Shown in pieces: positions 27,105-33,674 of a stretch of 35,095 bases of DNA. Position numbers and translations under genes: made by a program. A model generated the notes under the pieces. It did no database searches, was not told the DNA's origin, and saw only the letters and a list, made by a program, of their open reading frames with translations. Source of the stretch: a virus; IMG/VR virus record IMGVR_UViG_3300025645_000213, positions 1-35,095 of that record; one strand, given 5' to 3'. Numbering within the stretch: position 1 is the first letter of the stretch; each line of letters starts with the position of its first letter.

Positions 27105-28763
27105 CTATGCGAAAAAGTAGTCACTTTTTAACACCTCCTCGATGTCAAGTTCCCCTTTGGTTGGAGGTAGTGGTACATCCGTTCCCTCCGTTAATGTTGT
27201 TACTGCGCTATCGTAGAGATTTTGCAGTACATCATGTTCTTTGTACATCTCCACAAACGCCTCTCTTAACTTATCGTTAAGCATTGGCATGTTTGGTGAG
27301 TGTGTTCCGTAGCTATCGTGCACCATTGCGAAATCAGTAACACCGTTCTCTACACATTTTCCTACTGTAAAAGTTAAAGCCGCAGCATCTAATGAGTGTA
27401 CAAGGTTAGGACTAGCCCCTGACGCTGCTTTGCGTGCATCTACGGAGTCATCTATTGGCTTAGAATAGTTAAGCCTAACTACTGATCCGTTAAGGTGTGT
27501 AGCTATCCTTAGTTTCCTTTGCTCATTATATGTCTGCCTTACCAGTAAGCCTGTTGGTGTGTGCCACTCAAACATCTTACCTTGTTTTGCATACAGCCTA
27601 GCGATTTCTTTAACATAATCCATCACTGAGTGTGCTGAGACAATAACCTCATTGATTGCTTGCCATACAAAACCTGACAGATACATCGAAGGCTTGAAGA
27701 AATCATCATTCCAAGGGTTACGCCCCTTACACTTTTCTTCTAAAGATTCTTTAATATATTCTGTACAAGCGTGTCGTGTACCTGAGTACGGCACAATCAT
27801 CACTGGTCTCTTAGTTAACTTCCTGCATACACCTACATCAAGTAACTGTTTCGCCAACTGTGTGTCTTGTTGTTGTAACAACTCTGTTGCGCGTTTTGCT
27901 ACGTCTGTGTAAATGTCCTGCGGTACTTCACTTGGTAGTAAGTTAACTGCCCTACCTCCCTCTTTGTCCCTGAGCATTGCTGAGAGGTGTTGTAAGCCAT
28001 TGCACGAGCCATCACTAGCACAGGGTAGGTGCGTCTCAAAGTGCTCCCCAAACTGCCTAGCGTTGCTGTACAATGCCCACTCGTAACACCATGCAAGTGC
28101 TTGCCAAGGTTTATCTGCTTCCTGCCACCATCTGTTAGTTAAGGGATCGTTATAAACATCGACAGCGTTCTCTACGTTCATGTACGCCCACATCTCTCGA
28201 TCTTCTAAACTTACCTTATCTACTCCAAATACATTAGCACCATGTATAGCCAACCATCTAGCTTCTTCGTCATTCGTGATAGTAGCTGGGTTAGCAAACT
28301 CTAATAGTGCTTTGCTGTAGTCAGCGTTCTGTGGTGAAAGAAAAGACTCTACTGGATACTTACGTCCACGAAAGTCTAACTGCCATACATACCACATCTT
28401 CTCTCTATGTGCATACTCTTCTGCAAGTTGTATTGTACGTTCAACCTGTATGCGTTTAGACATAGATTTGTTATTAAAACTATGAATCTTGTTACGCTCT
28501 CTCTTAAACTCCTTAAACTTAATCTTCTCTTCGTCATTAAGAAACTTAGGCTCTTTACTAAAAGGATATTTTGGCAGTGATAAGTTATCTTTAGGAGGTA
28601 AACCTTCCCACATCTGCCCACTGTCCCAACACTGCCTAATTGTCTGCGCGACAAACCCATTAATACGCCAAGGTGTTTGCTGTATAGCGTTCACACAGGC
28701 ATACTCGTGGGTAAGGTCGCACTGTTGCAGCTTATCTACATAGTCCTGTACGATCTGCCTCAT
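27105..28763 (-). CDS. T7-like RNA polymerase, C-terminal catalytic part (split gene)
   Basis: This 552-residue ORF holds the catalytic domain of a single-subunit RNA polymerase. Key residues align with T7: Asp in ASDGSCNGLQH (T7 Asp537), Lys and Tyr in LTKRPVMIVPYSG (Lys631, Tyr639) and Asp in MVHDSYGTH (Asp812); the protein ends SDYFFA like T7's SDFAFA. The 739-770 specificity-loop region (WHTPTGLLVRQTYNEQ) differs, so its promoters should differ from T7's. The N-terminal ~290 residues are encoded by the upstream ORF. The ATG at 28763 overlaps that ORF's TGA (ATGA) and has GAGGG seven bases upstream; a GTG at 28769 is also possible. It transcribes middle and late genes. Confidence 0.93.
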   Translation of the reverse strand: MRQIVQDYVDKLQQCDLTHEYACVNAIQQTPWRINGFVAQTIRQCWDSGQMWEGLPPKDNLSLPKYPFSKEPKFLNDEEKIKFKEFKRERNKIHSFNNKSMSKRIQVERTIQLAEEYAHREKMWYVWQLDFRGRKYPVESFLSPQNADYSKALLEFANPATITNDEEARWLAIHGANVFGVDKVSLEDREMWAYMNVENAVDVYNDPLTNRWWQEADKPWQALAWCYEWALYSNARQFGEHFETHLPCASDGSCNGLQHLSAMLRDKEGGRAVNLLPSEVPQDIYTDVAKRATELLQQQDTQLAKQLLDVGVCRKLTKRPVMIVPYSGTRHACTEYIKESLEEKCKGRNPWNDDFFKPSMYLSGFVWQAINEVIVSAHSVMDYVKEIARLYAKQGKMFEWHTPTGLLVRQTYNEQRKLRIATHLNGSVVRLNYSKPIDDSVDARKAASGASPNLVHSLDAAALTFTVGKCVENGVTDFAMVHDSYGTHSPNMPMLNDKLREAFVEMYKEHDVLQNLYDSAVTTLTEGTDVPLPPTKGELDIEEVLKSDYFFA

Positions 28764-29542
28764 GCCCACACCCTCACAAATGGTAATTGATTAATATGTT
28801 CTGAGTAATAACCACCACCCCAGAAGTCATCCCAATCTTTAGGTTCAATAACGCATGGGCTGTACCTTGGTAAGGCTACACTATTTGTTTCGTTAAAAGC
28901 CTTTACCCATTCTTCAGTCTCTGGTGTAGGCACAACAAGGTAAGTGGTTTTCTTTTTCGTTACCTTTTTCTCTAATCTAACTATGCCTGTTTCTTTAATA
29001 ATTAAATCAACCAACTTAAGACCTACGTGTATTCTATTCTCACTACTCCAATGTGGTATATCTAATCCATCAGCTTTTATCTTATGGTCAAGACCGTACC
29101 GCTTGTGGTCAAAACCTTTATCAGATTTCTTGTTAGCTAGTGTAAGTACATTGGTTGCTACTTCTTTATCTAACTCTAACCACTTGTCCAATCTCATCTG
29201 TGTTTCTATTTGTATTCCTATAAACTTAGCTACACCTAAAAGCGTAGGCTTCCTAACCATGTTATCTACTAAAGATATTAAAGATAAGTAAGCCATCTGT
29301 CCTTCGTCACAACCTTTGGTTAAATTCTTAAAGGCTGACTTTGTTATCATCTTGTGATTGTTGTACTCAACTATCGCACCCATTAGTGGTTCAACAATAC
29401 CTTTGATGATAGTACGCCCGTGCCTAGTCTTTGATCCTAAATCTTTAGATAATAAATCTTCTAAACTTTTATTGTAGCGGTGTATCCCTGACTGTACCAT
29501 GCGGTACTCTAAGTCTATTTGGTCATCCAATGTTGCCATCAT
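28760..29542 (-). CDS. T7-like RNA polymerase, N-terminal part (split gene)
   Basis: The 260-residue product aligns with roughly residues 1-290 of T7 RNA polymerase, the domain that binds and melts the promoter. Shared landmarks are SSENRIHVGLKLVDLIIKET (T7 SIHVGVRCIEMLIEST) and SPCVIEPKDW...GGGYY (T7 QPCVVPPKPW...GGGYW), ending LPFVRVWA at T7's LALVRT. It stops at TGA, and the rest continues at once in the -1 frame. No residues appear lost at the junction. The pair totals 812 residues (T7 883). It starts at ATG 29542 with GAGAGG upstream, just after attP. Confidence 0.9.
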   Translation of the reverse strand: MMATLDDQIDLEYRMVQSGIHRYNKSLEDLLSKDLGSKTRHGRTIIKGIVEPLMGAIVEYNNHKMITKSAFKNLTKGCDEGQMAYLSLISLVDNMVRKPTLLGVAKFIGIQIETQMRLDKWLELDKEVATNVLTLANKKSDKGFDHKRYGLDHKIKADGLDIPHWSSENRIHVGLKLVDLIIKETGIVRLEKKVTKKKTTYLVVPTPETEEWVKAFNETNSVALPRYSPCVIEPKDWDDFWGGGYYSEHINQLPFVRVWA

Positions 29543-29579
29543 TTACCTCTCTTACGCCACAATTCTGTGGAGTTGGTGG

Positions 29580-29613
29580 CTTTGCTAAAACTAACTACGT
29601 TAGCGGAGCAAAG
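29580..29613. repeat. Nested inverted repeat before RNA polymerase gene
   Basis: CTTTGCT (29580-29586) pairs with AGCAAAG (29607-29613), and inside it CTAAC (29591-29595) pairs with GTTAG (29599-29603) around TAC. It can form a hairpin in RNA or DNA between attP and the polymerase gene. It lacks a U-tract, so it is not a standard terminator; it may be a processing site or part of the integration site. Confidence 0.5.
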
Positions 29614-29688
29614 GATTATGTAGATTGTGTTGTACATTCCAGTATATATTTAAATCTTGTTACGGTGGCGTGATAAGGTTTCAAGGGC

Positions 29689-29726
<38 letters not shown>

Positions 29727-29760
29727 ATCTAGGTTTCGAGCCGTTTTTACAATCTATCTC

Positions 29761-29796
29761 ACGCCACTTAAGCCACATTACGCCACACTGCGCCAC
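29761..29796 (+). repeat. Four phased ACGCCAC repeats, putative integrase arm sites
   Basis: ACGCCAC (29761), AAGCCAC (29770), ACGCCAC (29780) and GCGCCAC (29790) start 9, 10 and 10 bases apart, one helical turn each. Further copies lie at 29554-29560 (ACGCCAC) and, inverted, at 29665-29671 (GTGGCGT). Such phased repeats on both sides of a core are how lambda- and P2-type integrases bind arm sites. The block ends directly at the integrase stop codon. Confidence 0.7.
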
Positions 29797-29799
29797 AGG

Positions 29800-30819
29800 C
29801 TATGCTTCGAGTAAATTAGACCCGCCAACCATAGTTGAAGTGTCCCATTTAGCATACTTAAGAGTGGTTGCAATATTTTTATGACCCATGTAACGCATGA
29901 TGTTAGCAGTGTCCCAACCCTTCTCAGTAAGCCGTGTTGCCGTAGTATGTCTCCATGTGTGCCAACACTTATTTGTTAGCCCTAAGTTCTCACGAACCTT
30001 GTCCCAAGCAACTCTGTGCTTGTACAAAGGATCAGTAAATGTTTTACGTCTGCGTAGCGCATCTTCTGATCGCTTGGTTAAAGGCATATACAAGTCATCA
30101 TTATTTTTACGATCATCACCTTTAATATGATAACCATAAATAGGCGAACCGTCTGATCTAACTTGCTTAAGTTTTTTCAAACCATTAGCAGAAAGTTTCA
30201 TCACCTCAGAAGCCCTTAAACCTGTATCTACCGCCACGATAGCATAGTCATGTAGGTAGTCCTCCCCCATCCTTGTAAGCTCGGTTAAAATGTCTTTCTC
30301 TTCTTCGTGTGAAAAGTATTCTAACCTGTGTCTGCCCTGCTCACTTTGACGTTTAAATTTAGGTACAGAAGTTAACGCTCCTTCATCAACAGCATTGTCT
30401 AAACAACGCTTAAGACATGAGATATGTCTGTTTACTGTTGAAGGTGCATACCCTTGATTCTCTCGCATCCACTTGATCCAGTCAAAGACTGTGGTAGTGC
30501 TGATACGATTGATGGGTGACTTCTCGCCCCAATACTTACAGACAATACTTTGAATAAACATTACTTGTCTCTCATTCTTAGTATTAGCCCAGTAGTTCTC
30601 ATGGCAACGATCAAACGCATAACGTAATGTCCACCCTGATGCCTTACCAGTCTCTCTGTTTACTTCCATAGCTGTAGGCATATTGTCCTGTGCTATGTCT
30701 CGCTTCCACATTGCCTCCAGTAGTGAAGCATCTTCCTTAGTGGAGAGGGTTTTCCTGAAGCGTTTGCCTTTATAAGTAACGTAAGCTTCCCACCCGCTAC
30801 CTCTTTTAGTTACACTCAT
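29800..30819 (-). CDS. int: Tyrosine-recombinase integrase
   Basis: From the ATG at 30819 the product is 339 residues. The N-terminus has an arm-binding-type segment (SVTKRGSGWEAYVTYKGKRFRK), the middle a SAM-like core-binding domain (TVFDWIKWMRENQGYAPSTVNRHISCL), and the C-terminal half the catalytic set: Arg in DTGLRASEVMKL, HTWRHT (His-x-x-Arg), MGHKN (His) and the nucleophile Tyr in LKYAKWD. The enzyme inserts and excises the phage at the tRNA-Phe site. The frame extends to 30876, but the ATG at 30819 has AGGAGG eight bases upstream and overlaps the small peptide's stop (ATGA). No excisionase is recognised. Confidence 0.94.
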   Translation of the reverse strand: MSVTKRGSGWEAYVTYKGKRFRKTLSTKEDASLLEAMWKRDIAQDNMPTAMEVNRETGKASGWTLRYAFDRCHENYWANTKNERQVMFIQSIVCKYWGEKSPINRISTTTVFDWIKWMRENQGYAPSTVNRHISCLKRCLDNAVDEGALTSVPKFKRQSEQGRHRLEYFSHEEEKDILTELTRMGEDYLHDYAIVAVDTGLRASEVMKLSANGLKKLKQVRSDGSPIYGYHIKGDDRKNNDDLYMPLTKRSEDALRRRKTFTDPLYKHRVAWDKVRENLGLTNKCWHTWRHTTATRLTEKGWDTANIMRYMGHKNIATTLKYAKWDTSTMVGGSNLLEA

Positions 30820-30905
30820 ACTATACCTCCTGTTAAAAATACTGCTACGCAACCAATCGCATAACAAGCACCGCAATATAACGCGCCTTCTAATAAAAAA
30901 TTCAT
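30816..30905 (-). CDS. 29-residue hydrophobic peptide between regulator and integrase
   Basis: The ORF begins at an ATG (30905) with AAGGAGG eight bases upstream, a near-perfect ribosome site, and ends in TGA at 30818-30816. It overlaps both neighbours by ATGA: the MarR-like stop in front and the integrase start behind. The product starts MNFLLEGALYCGACYAIG and is hydrophobic throughout, with three Cys, consistent with one membrane span. Function is unknown. It may be a membrane micropeptide or a coupling device for integrase translation. Confidence 0.65.
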   Translation of the reverse strand: MNFLLEGALYCGACYAIGCVAVFLTGGIV

Positions 30906-31213
30906 AGTCTTATCCTCCTTGCTAAGGCTCTGCCTCGCTTTGTTACCTCGATATACTTCTCAATACGTCTATCGGGATTCTCGTATAGTTTAACTAAGTC
31001 GTGATCTACTAGTACTCGTAAGTTTCTACTTGCACTAGCACTGGATGTATCCATGAGCTCACCAACATCCATAACCCTCAGCGTCTCTGCGTTAACGAAA
31101 GTACGTTGAGCGATAGTTACAAAAGCATACACTGTCTGTATATGCATCCACGGGTCAATCTTCCTGAACTCCGTTAGTATTCTTATGTGTTCTTTTAAGT
31201 CTCGACCAGACAA
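30902..31213 (-). CDS. MarR-like winged-helix transcriptional regulator
   Basis: The 103-residue product looks like a small winged-helix protein of MarR type: a dimerising N-terminal helix (IRILTEFRKIDPWMHIQTVYAFV), a helix-turn-helix (VGELMDTSSASASRNLRVLVDHDLVKL), and a wing (NPDRRIEKYIEVTKRGRALARR). The start is TTG at 31213, set by AGGAGG five bases upstream and an in-frame stop just before it. It heads a coupled cassette with the 29-residue peptide and integrase, so a role in lysogeny control is likely. The upstream gap has a palindrome it could bind. It is smaller than typical MarR proteins (~140). Confidence 0.8.
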   Translation of the reverse strand: MSGRDLKEHIRILTEFRKIDPWMHIQTVYAFVTIAQRTFVNAETLRVMDVGELMDTSSASASRNLRVLVDHDLVKLYENPDRRIEKYIEVTKRGRALARRIRL

Positions 31214-31334
31214 TACACCCTCCTAACCAACTGATTGATAAATCAGCTTTCTTAATACAAACTCTGGGAATTAACATAAAACCAAATAAGCATTTCCCCA
31301 AAGCTATCTCGTTTCTTAGAAACTTTATTAGCAT
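31155..31334 (-). CDS. Possible leader ORF overlapping the regulator start
   Basis: A 59-codon ORF begins at ATG 31334 with AAGGA six bases upstream, soon after the promoter at 31368-31396. The product starts MLIKFLRNEIALGKCLFGFM and has hydrophobic segments and three Cys. It overlaps the regulator's start by 59 bases in another frame, so it may be a leader that couples or competes with regulator translation. It may also be chance; no family is recognised. Confidence 0.3.
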   Translation of the reverse strand: MLIKFLRNEIALGKCLFGFMLIPRVCIKKADLSISWLGGCIVWSRLKRTHKNTNGVQED

Positions 31335-31367
31335 GATTTTCCTTTTTGTAAAGTTATTACGGAAGCG

Positions 31368-31396
31368 TACCTATTAGTAAAACGTTTTACTGTCAA
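31368..31396 (-). promoter_or_regulatory. Putative host-type promoter for regulator-integrase cassette
   Basis: On the minus strand TTGACA (31396-31391) is a perfect -35 box. A 17-base spacer leads to TAGGTA (31373-31368), a weak -10. The spacer holds a perfect palindrome at 31377-31390. The regulator starts about 155 bases downstream. Confidence 0.5.
31377..31390. promoter_or_regulatory. Putative operator: perfect 14-base palindrome
   Basis: GTAAAACGTTTTAC is a perfect inverted repeat located exactly between the -35 box and the proposed -10 box. That is a classic repressor site. The likely binder is the MarR-like protein encoded downstream (autoregulation) or a host repressor; neither is shown. 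Confidence 0.55.
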
Positions 31397-31417
31397 CCTT
31401 TACTAGTAATAATCGAT

Positions 31418-31576
31418 TCAATTTGAATCACCTTTTTTACTTGACTTGGATTCAGGATTCAATTTCTCTGTGGGTAACTTTTTCTTCCCAAAGATAGCAT
31501 CCCAGTTAGACTCGTACTTCTCCTTGTCTACTTTTCGGGGGCGGTCTCCCTTACCCCCATGTGTTGATTCGCTCAT
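31418..31576 (-). CDS. Small conserved phage protein (HGGKGD-type), unknown function
   Basis: A 52-residue ORF from ATG 31576, overlapping the previous stop by ATGA. It begins MSESTHGGKGDRPRKVDKEK and has YESNWDAIFGKKK, then a Lys/Ser-rich tail. A GGKGDxPR...FxxNWDxIFG pattern occurs in many small phage and prophage proteins with no known role, which supports it as a real gene. It is the last gene of the early small-gene block. Confidence 0.75.
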   Translation of the reverse strand: MSESTHGGKGDRPRKVDKEKYESNWDAIFGKKKLPTEKLNPESKSSKKGDSN

Positions 31577-31764
31577 ACTCCTTGTTTCTCCATTTCTTTA
31601 ATCATAATATCTAGGTAGTCCCTGCCGCCCTCTCGTACTGCTTTCTGTATAGCTTCCTGCTTGGATTTACCTTTGGTATAGACACTATGATCATCTGTAT
31701 ACCAATAGGTAAAGTCTTGCTTCCTGCACATATCTTCAAATTCCTTTAGTGTTGGTAAGCTCAT
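31573..31764 (-). CDS. Small early protein, unknown function
   Basis: From the ATG at 31764 the product is 63 residues (MSLPTLKEFEDMCRKQDF). The ATG overlaps the preceding stop (ATGA) and has GGGGAG nine bases upstream; a TTG two codons earlier is less likely. The sequence has a YWYTDDHSVYTKGKSKQEAI segment and looks like a small alpha/beta soluble protein. No family is recognised. Confidence 0.7.
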   Translation of the reverse strand: MSLPTLKEFEDMCRKQDFTYWYTDDHSVYTKGKSKQEAIQKAVREGGRDYLDIMIKEMEKQGV

Positions 31765-32030
31765 GTCCAATTCTCCCCTAAGTCAATAGTTTGGTGCTCG
31801 TTACCAAAGAATTGTCCATACTCATTGCACTGATAAGCTGTACACCCCCATTCATTAGTAATGTCGTCTTTGAAAACATGCACTTCAGCATCACTGTCCC
31901 AGTTAAACCAGTACTCGTTATTCTCACTGCCAAAAACCTCCTCTCTTGTTTTACCCGATAAGACAATCCCTGCAAAAACACCCTGTACGAACTCTTTAAT
32001 TAAGAGCGTCTTTTTTCTGTTAATCCACAT
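31761..32030 (-). CDS. Early protein, unknown function
   Basis: From the ATG at 32030 the product is 89 residues (MWINRKKTLLIKEFVQGVFA). The open frame extends to 32132, but those codons lie inside the neighbouring gene; this ATG overlaps it by only 11 bases and follows GAGG. It has a conserved-looking GIVLSGKTREEVFGSENNEY segment and an acidic aromatic C-terminus. No domain is recognised; the position suggests a host-takeover accessory protein. Confidence 0.65.
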   Translation of the reverse strand: MWINRKKTLLIKEFVQGVFAGIVLSGKTREEVFGSENNEYWFNWDSDAEVHVFKDDITNEWGCTAYQCNEYGQFFGNEHQTIDLGENWT

Positions 32031-32211
32031 CTTTAAATTCCTCGTAGTGTACAATCTCTTCTGTTGGCTCGTGTACAATCTCAAACCCTGCGTAGCCTGT
32101 CTCATCGTCATTGAGTCTAAGTACAATGTCATAGTCGAGAAGCTGTTGGACTACTTTACCATCACTGCCAGTTATTTCTAGTTGCTCGTGTATGTCTTCG
32201 AATATATCCAT
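32020..32211 (-). CDS. Small acidic early protein, unknown function
   Basis: The product is 63 residues and very acidic (MDIFEDIHEQLEITGSDGKV; ends EEFKDVD). It has a TGYAGFEIVHEPTEEIVHYE beta-like stretch. The ATG at 32211 is preceded by AGAGG, and its end overlaps the next gene by 11 bases. Small acidic early phage proteins often bind host enzymes or mimic DNA, but no evidence here goes beyond composition. Confidence 0.7.
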   Translation of the reverse strand: MDIFEDIHEQLEITGSDGKVVQQLLDYDIVLRLNDDETGYAGFEIVHEPTEEIVHYEEFKDVD

Positions 32212-32220
32212 GTTACACCT

Positions 32221-32400
32221 CTATAAGTTAGTTACTAATTGTGTTACACCGCGAGCCTTCTCAGCTTCGAGGTAGTCTAGCCAATGGTAGCTAGGGTCTT
32301 GATCGTCATCTTCCATGTCCCACAACCTTGCGCGTTCCTTGCGAATGGCTGTACTGATTGATTCAAACTGTGCTTCTACTACTGGGTTAGCTGTCAACAT
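32221..32400 (-). CDS. Small early protein, unknown function
   Basis: A 59-residue ORF from ATG 32400 with AGGAG nine bases upstream to a TAG at 32223. It begins MLTANPVVEAQFESISTAIR and has a charged centre (RKERARLWDMEDDDQDPSYHW). It overlaps the 38-residue ORF upstream by 14 bases and precedes the next gene by nine. The clear ribosome site and tight packing support it. Confidence 0.65.
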   Translation of the reverse strand: MLTANPVVEAQFESISTAIRKERARLWDMEDDDQDPSYHWLDYLEAEKARGVTQLVTNL

Positions 32401-32503
32401 GATACTCTACTCCTGTTGGTGTGGGTGTAGCTAAAAGGTTAATGTTGAATACTCCGACAATTATAACACTAGCTGTCAAGCAAAGTAAAAGTTCTTTTAA
32501 CAT
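32387..32503 (-). CDS. Small membrane or exported peptide, unknown function
   Basis: A 38-residue ORF from ATG 32503 with GGGAG seven bases upstream. It begins MLKELLLCLTASVIIVGVFN, so it has a positively charged start and a hydrophobic stretch over residues 4-26, then TPTPTGVEYHVDS. It may be a short membrane peptide. It overlaps the next gene by 14 bases. Confidence 0.6.
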   Translation of the reverse strand: MLKELLLCLTASVIIVGVFNINLLATPTPTGVEYHVDS

Positions 32504-32505
32504 TA

Positions 32506-32637
32506 TTATCTCCCTAACAAATCAAATAGTAAATTACTGCGTAGTGTGTGTAGGTCTGCCTTGCCGATAGAGTGCAACTCGTGCAACTCTATTTTAAACA
32601 TATGGCACAGTCTCATATCTAATTCTTTATCAAACAT
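32506..32637 (-). CDS. Small early protein, unknown function
   Basis: A 43-residue ORF from ATG 32637, which overlaps the previous stop (TAATG) and has AAGGAGG seven bases upstream. It begins MFDKELDMRLCHMFKIELHE and is predicted helical, with several His. No family is recognised. The strong ribosome site and coupling support expression. Confidence 0.65.
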   Translation of the reverse strand: MFDKELDMRLCHMFKIELHELHSIGKADLHTLRSNLLFDLLGR

Positions 32638-32903
32638 TATACTGCCTCCTTATTGTACTCACGCCAGATGCTAATAAACCCTGCATGGTAGCCTTTCTTA
32701 CAGTTACCATAGACAACTTCAGGCTCTCTACGCTTAATGAATCTAGATGCGATAATATACTGTCTGCGCTTAGTCTTAATCCAGTATCGGTTAACGTCTT
32801 TATCCTCATTGACAGTCGCGCCTAGTTTCTCCGCTACCGTAGCAATTAAGTTTACTGCTTTCGCGCAAGCGCGTGGTGAAGCCTTACTGATTAACTTTAA
32901 CAT
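32637..32903 (-). CDS. Basic early protein, unknown function
   Basis: The 88-residue product is basic (MLKLISKASPRACAKAVNLI; later WIKTKRRQYIIASRFIKRRE) and ends HAGFISIWREYNKEAV. Its charge suggests nucleic-acid binding, but I recognise no fold. The ATG at 32903 follows AAGAGG. It is coupled to the next small gene through TAATG. Confidence 0.7.
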   Translation of the reverse strand: MLKLISKASPRACAKAVNLIATVAEKLGATVNEDKDVNRYWIKTKRRQYIIASRFIKRREPEVVYGNCKKGYHAGFISIWREYNKEAV

Positions 32904-32915
32904 TGGTATTACCTC

Positions 32916-33263
32916 TTAGTTGTTTGAACGTGAAAAATGTTTATTAATTGGATACTTCTTACAGTGCGCGGTATAGTCCTCATCCCACGCGGTACTAACT
33001 TCATTGATGCCCCAGTCGCTGATAATCTCATCGGGCGATTGGTCATATTCTAGAACGTAACTAAACCCTGCTAAATACTCTACCTCATCTTTTAAGTCTG
33101 TAGGGTTGGTAAAGTATACCACACCTATATCACAGGCTTCAACTGCTTCCACTGCATCGTCAAAACTAGTCCCTACGTAGTCAGTGTAGCCCTCGCATTC
33201 TACCTCGATAGTGTAGCCCTGCTTCAAGCCCCATTTGATTAAGTGTTGATGTGCCTTTTTCAT
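32916..33263 (-). CDS. Acidic early protein, unknown function
   Basis: The 115-residue product begins MKKAHQHLIKWGLKQGYTIE and then becomes acidic and aromatic (FDDAVEAVEACDIGVVYFTN; LEYDQSPDEIISDWG). It ends with a Lys/His-rich CKKYPINKHFSRSNN. A compact alpha/beta fold is likely. It starts in an ATGA overlap with the upstream gene. Confidence 0.75.
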   Translation of the reverse strand: MKKAHQHLIKWGLKQGYTIEVECEGYTDYVGTSFDDAVEAVEACDIGVVYFTNPTDLKDEVEYLAGFSYVLEYDQSPDEIISDWGINEVSTAWDEDYTAHCKKYPINKHFSRSNN

Positions 33264-33445
33264 TTTCGCTGTACCTCGTTAATTTCGTCTATTAAAGCCT
33301 TCCATGCCTCTATTGAAAGTTCATCGCGTAGGTGATCAATTGTAAGGTCAATCATTTCGTGAACCCATTCCCACTGCTCACCGCGCGCGTCCTTAGAAAA
33401 TTCTACTGCCTGTAAAACGTGGTGTTTCATTATAGTGCTAGTCAT
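33260..33445 (-). CDS. First gene of the early block, unknown function
   Basis: The 61-residue product (MTSTIMKHHVLQAVEFSKDA...) is largely helical, with WEWVHEMIDLTIDHLRDEL and ALIDEINEVQRK. It starts at ATG 33445 with GGAGG eight bases upstream. It is the first gene after the promoter region at 33446-33701 and is coupled by ATGA to the next gene. No family is recognised. Confidence 0.75.
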   Translation of the reverse strand: MTSTIMKHHVLQAVEFSKDARGEQWEWVHEMIDLTIDHLRDELSIEAWKALIDEINEVQRK

Positions 33446-33577
33446 GCTATCGCCTCCGTAGGCGTTGTTTGATTCAGTAAAGCTATGGTCTCACATCCTG
33501 ACCCTGCTGTCTACCCCTGCTCCTACCCATTCACCGCAGAAAATGCCCCTCTTACCTCAAGCGTCAAAACTAACCTC

Positions 33578-33606
33578 AAAATACTATCATGGTTTTTAAG
33601 CGTCAA
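33578..33606 (-). promoter_or_regulatory. Putative sigma-70-type early promoter
   Basis: On the minus strand TTGACG (33606-33601), a 17-base spacer and TATTTT (33583-33578) give a good match to the consensus. The overlapping TGATAGTAT elements could act as extended -10 boxes instead, in both copies of the duplication. Either way transcription would run into the early small genes. Confidence 0.6.
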
Positions 33607-33623
33607 AATACTATCATGTTGTT

Positions 33624-33642
33624 GCGAATGATTCTCATTAAC
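33624..33642. promoter_or_regulatory. Fur-box-like site 2
   Basis: GCGAATGATTCTCATTAAC agrees with the 19-base Fur consensus GATAATGATAATCATTATC at 14 of 19 positions by hand count. It lies just upstream of the first TGATAGTAT element, where it would overlap a -35 region. Confidence 0.5.
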
Positions 33643-33674
33643 ATCTGGCGTAGTGGTGCTTACCAAATGCAAAT

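Noticed and set aside
29539-29637. A 32-residue ORF upstream of the RNA polymerase N-terminal gene
   Set aside because: It has no good ribosome site, runs through the nested inverted repeat in the attP gap and resembles nothing known.
31415-31465. GATTCAATTTGAATC palindrome and repeated GATTCA motifs as an operator cluster
   Set aside because: They fall within the 3' end of a likely 52-residue gene (31418-31576), so coding use explains most of the pattern.
32219-32232. AACTTATAGAGG as a phage promoter before the acidic early gene
   Set aside because: TATAG is the end of the upstream reading frame with its stop codon, and GAGG is the ribosome site of the next gene.
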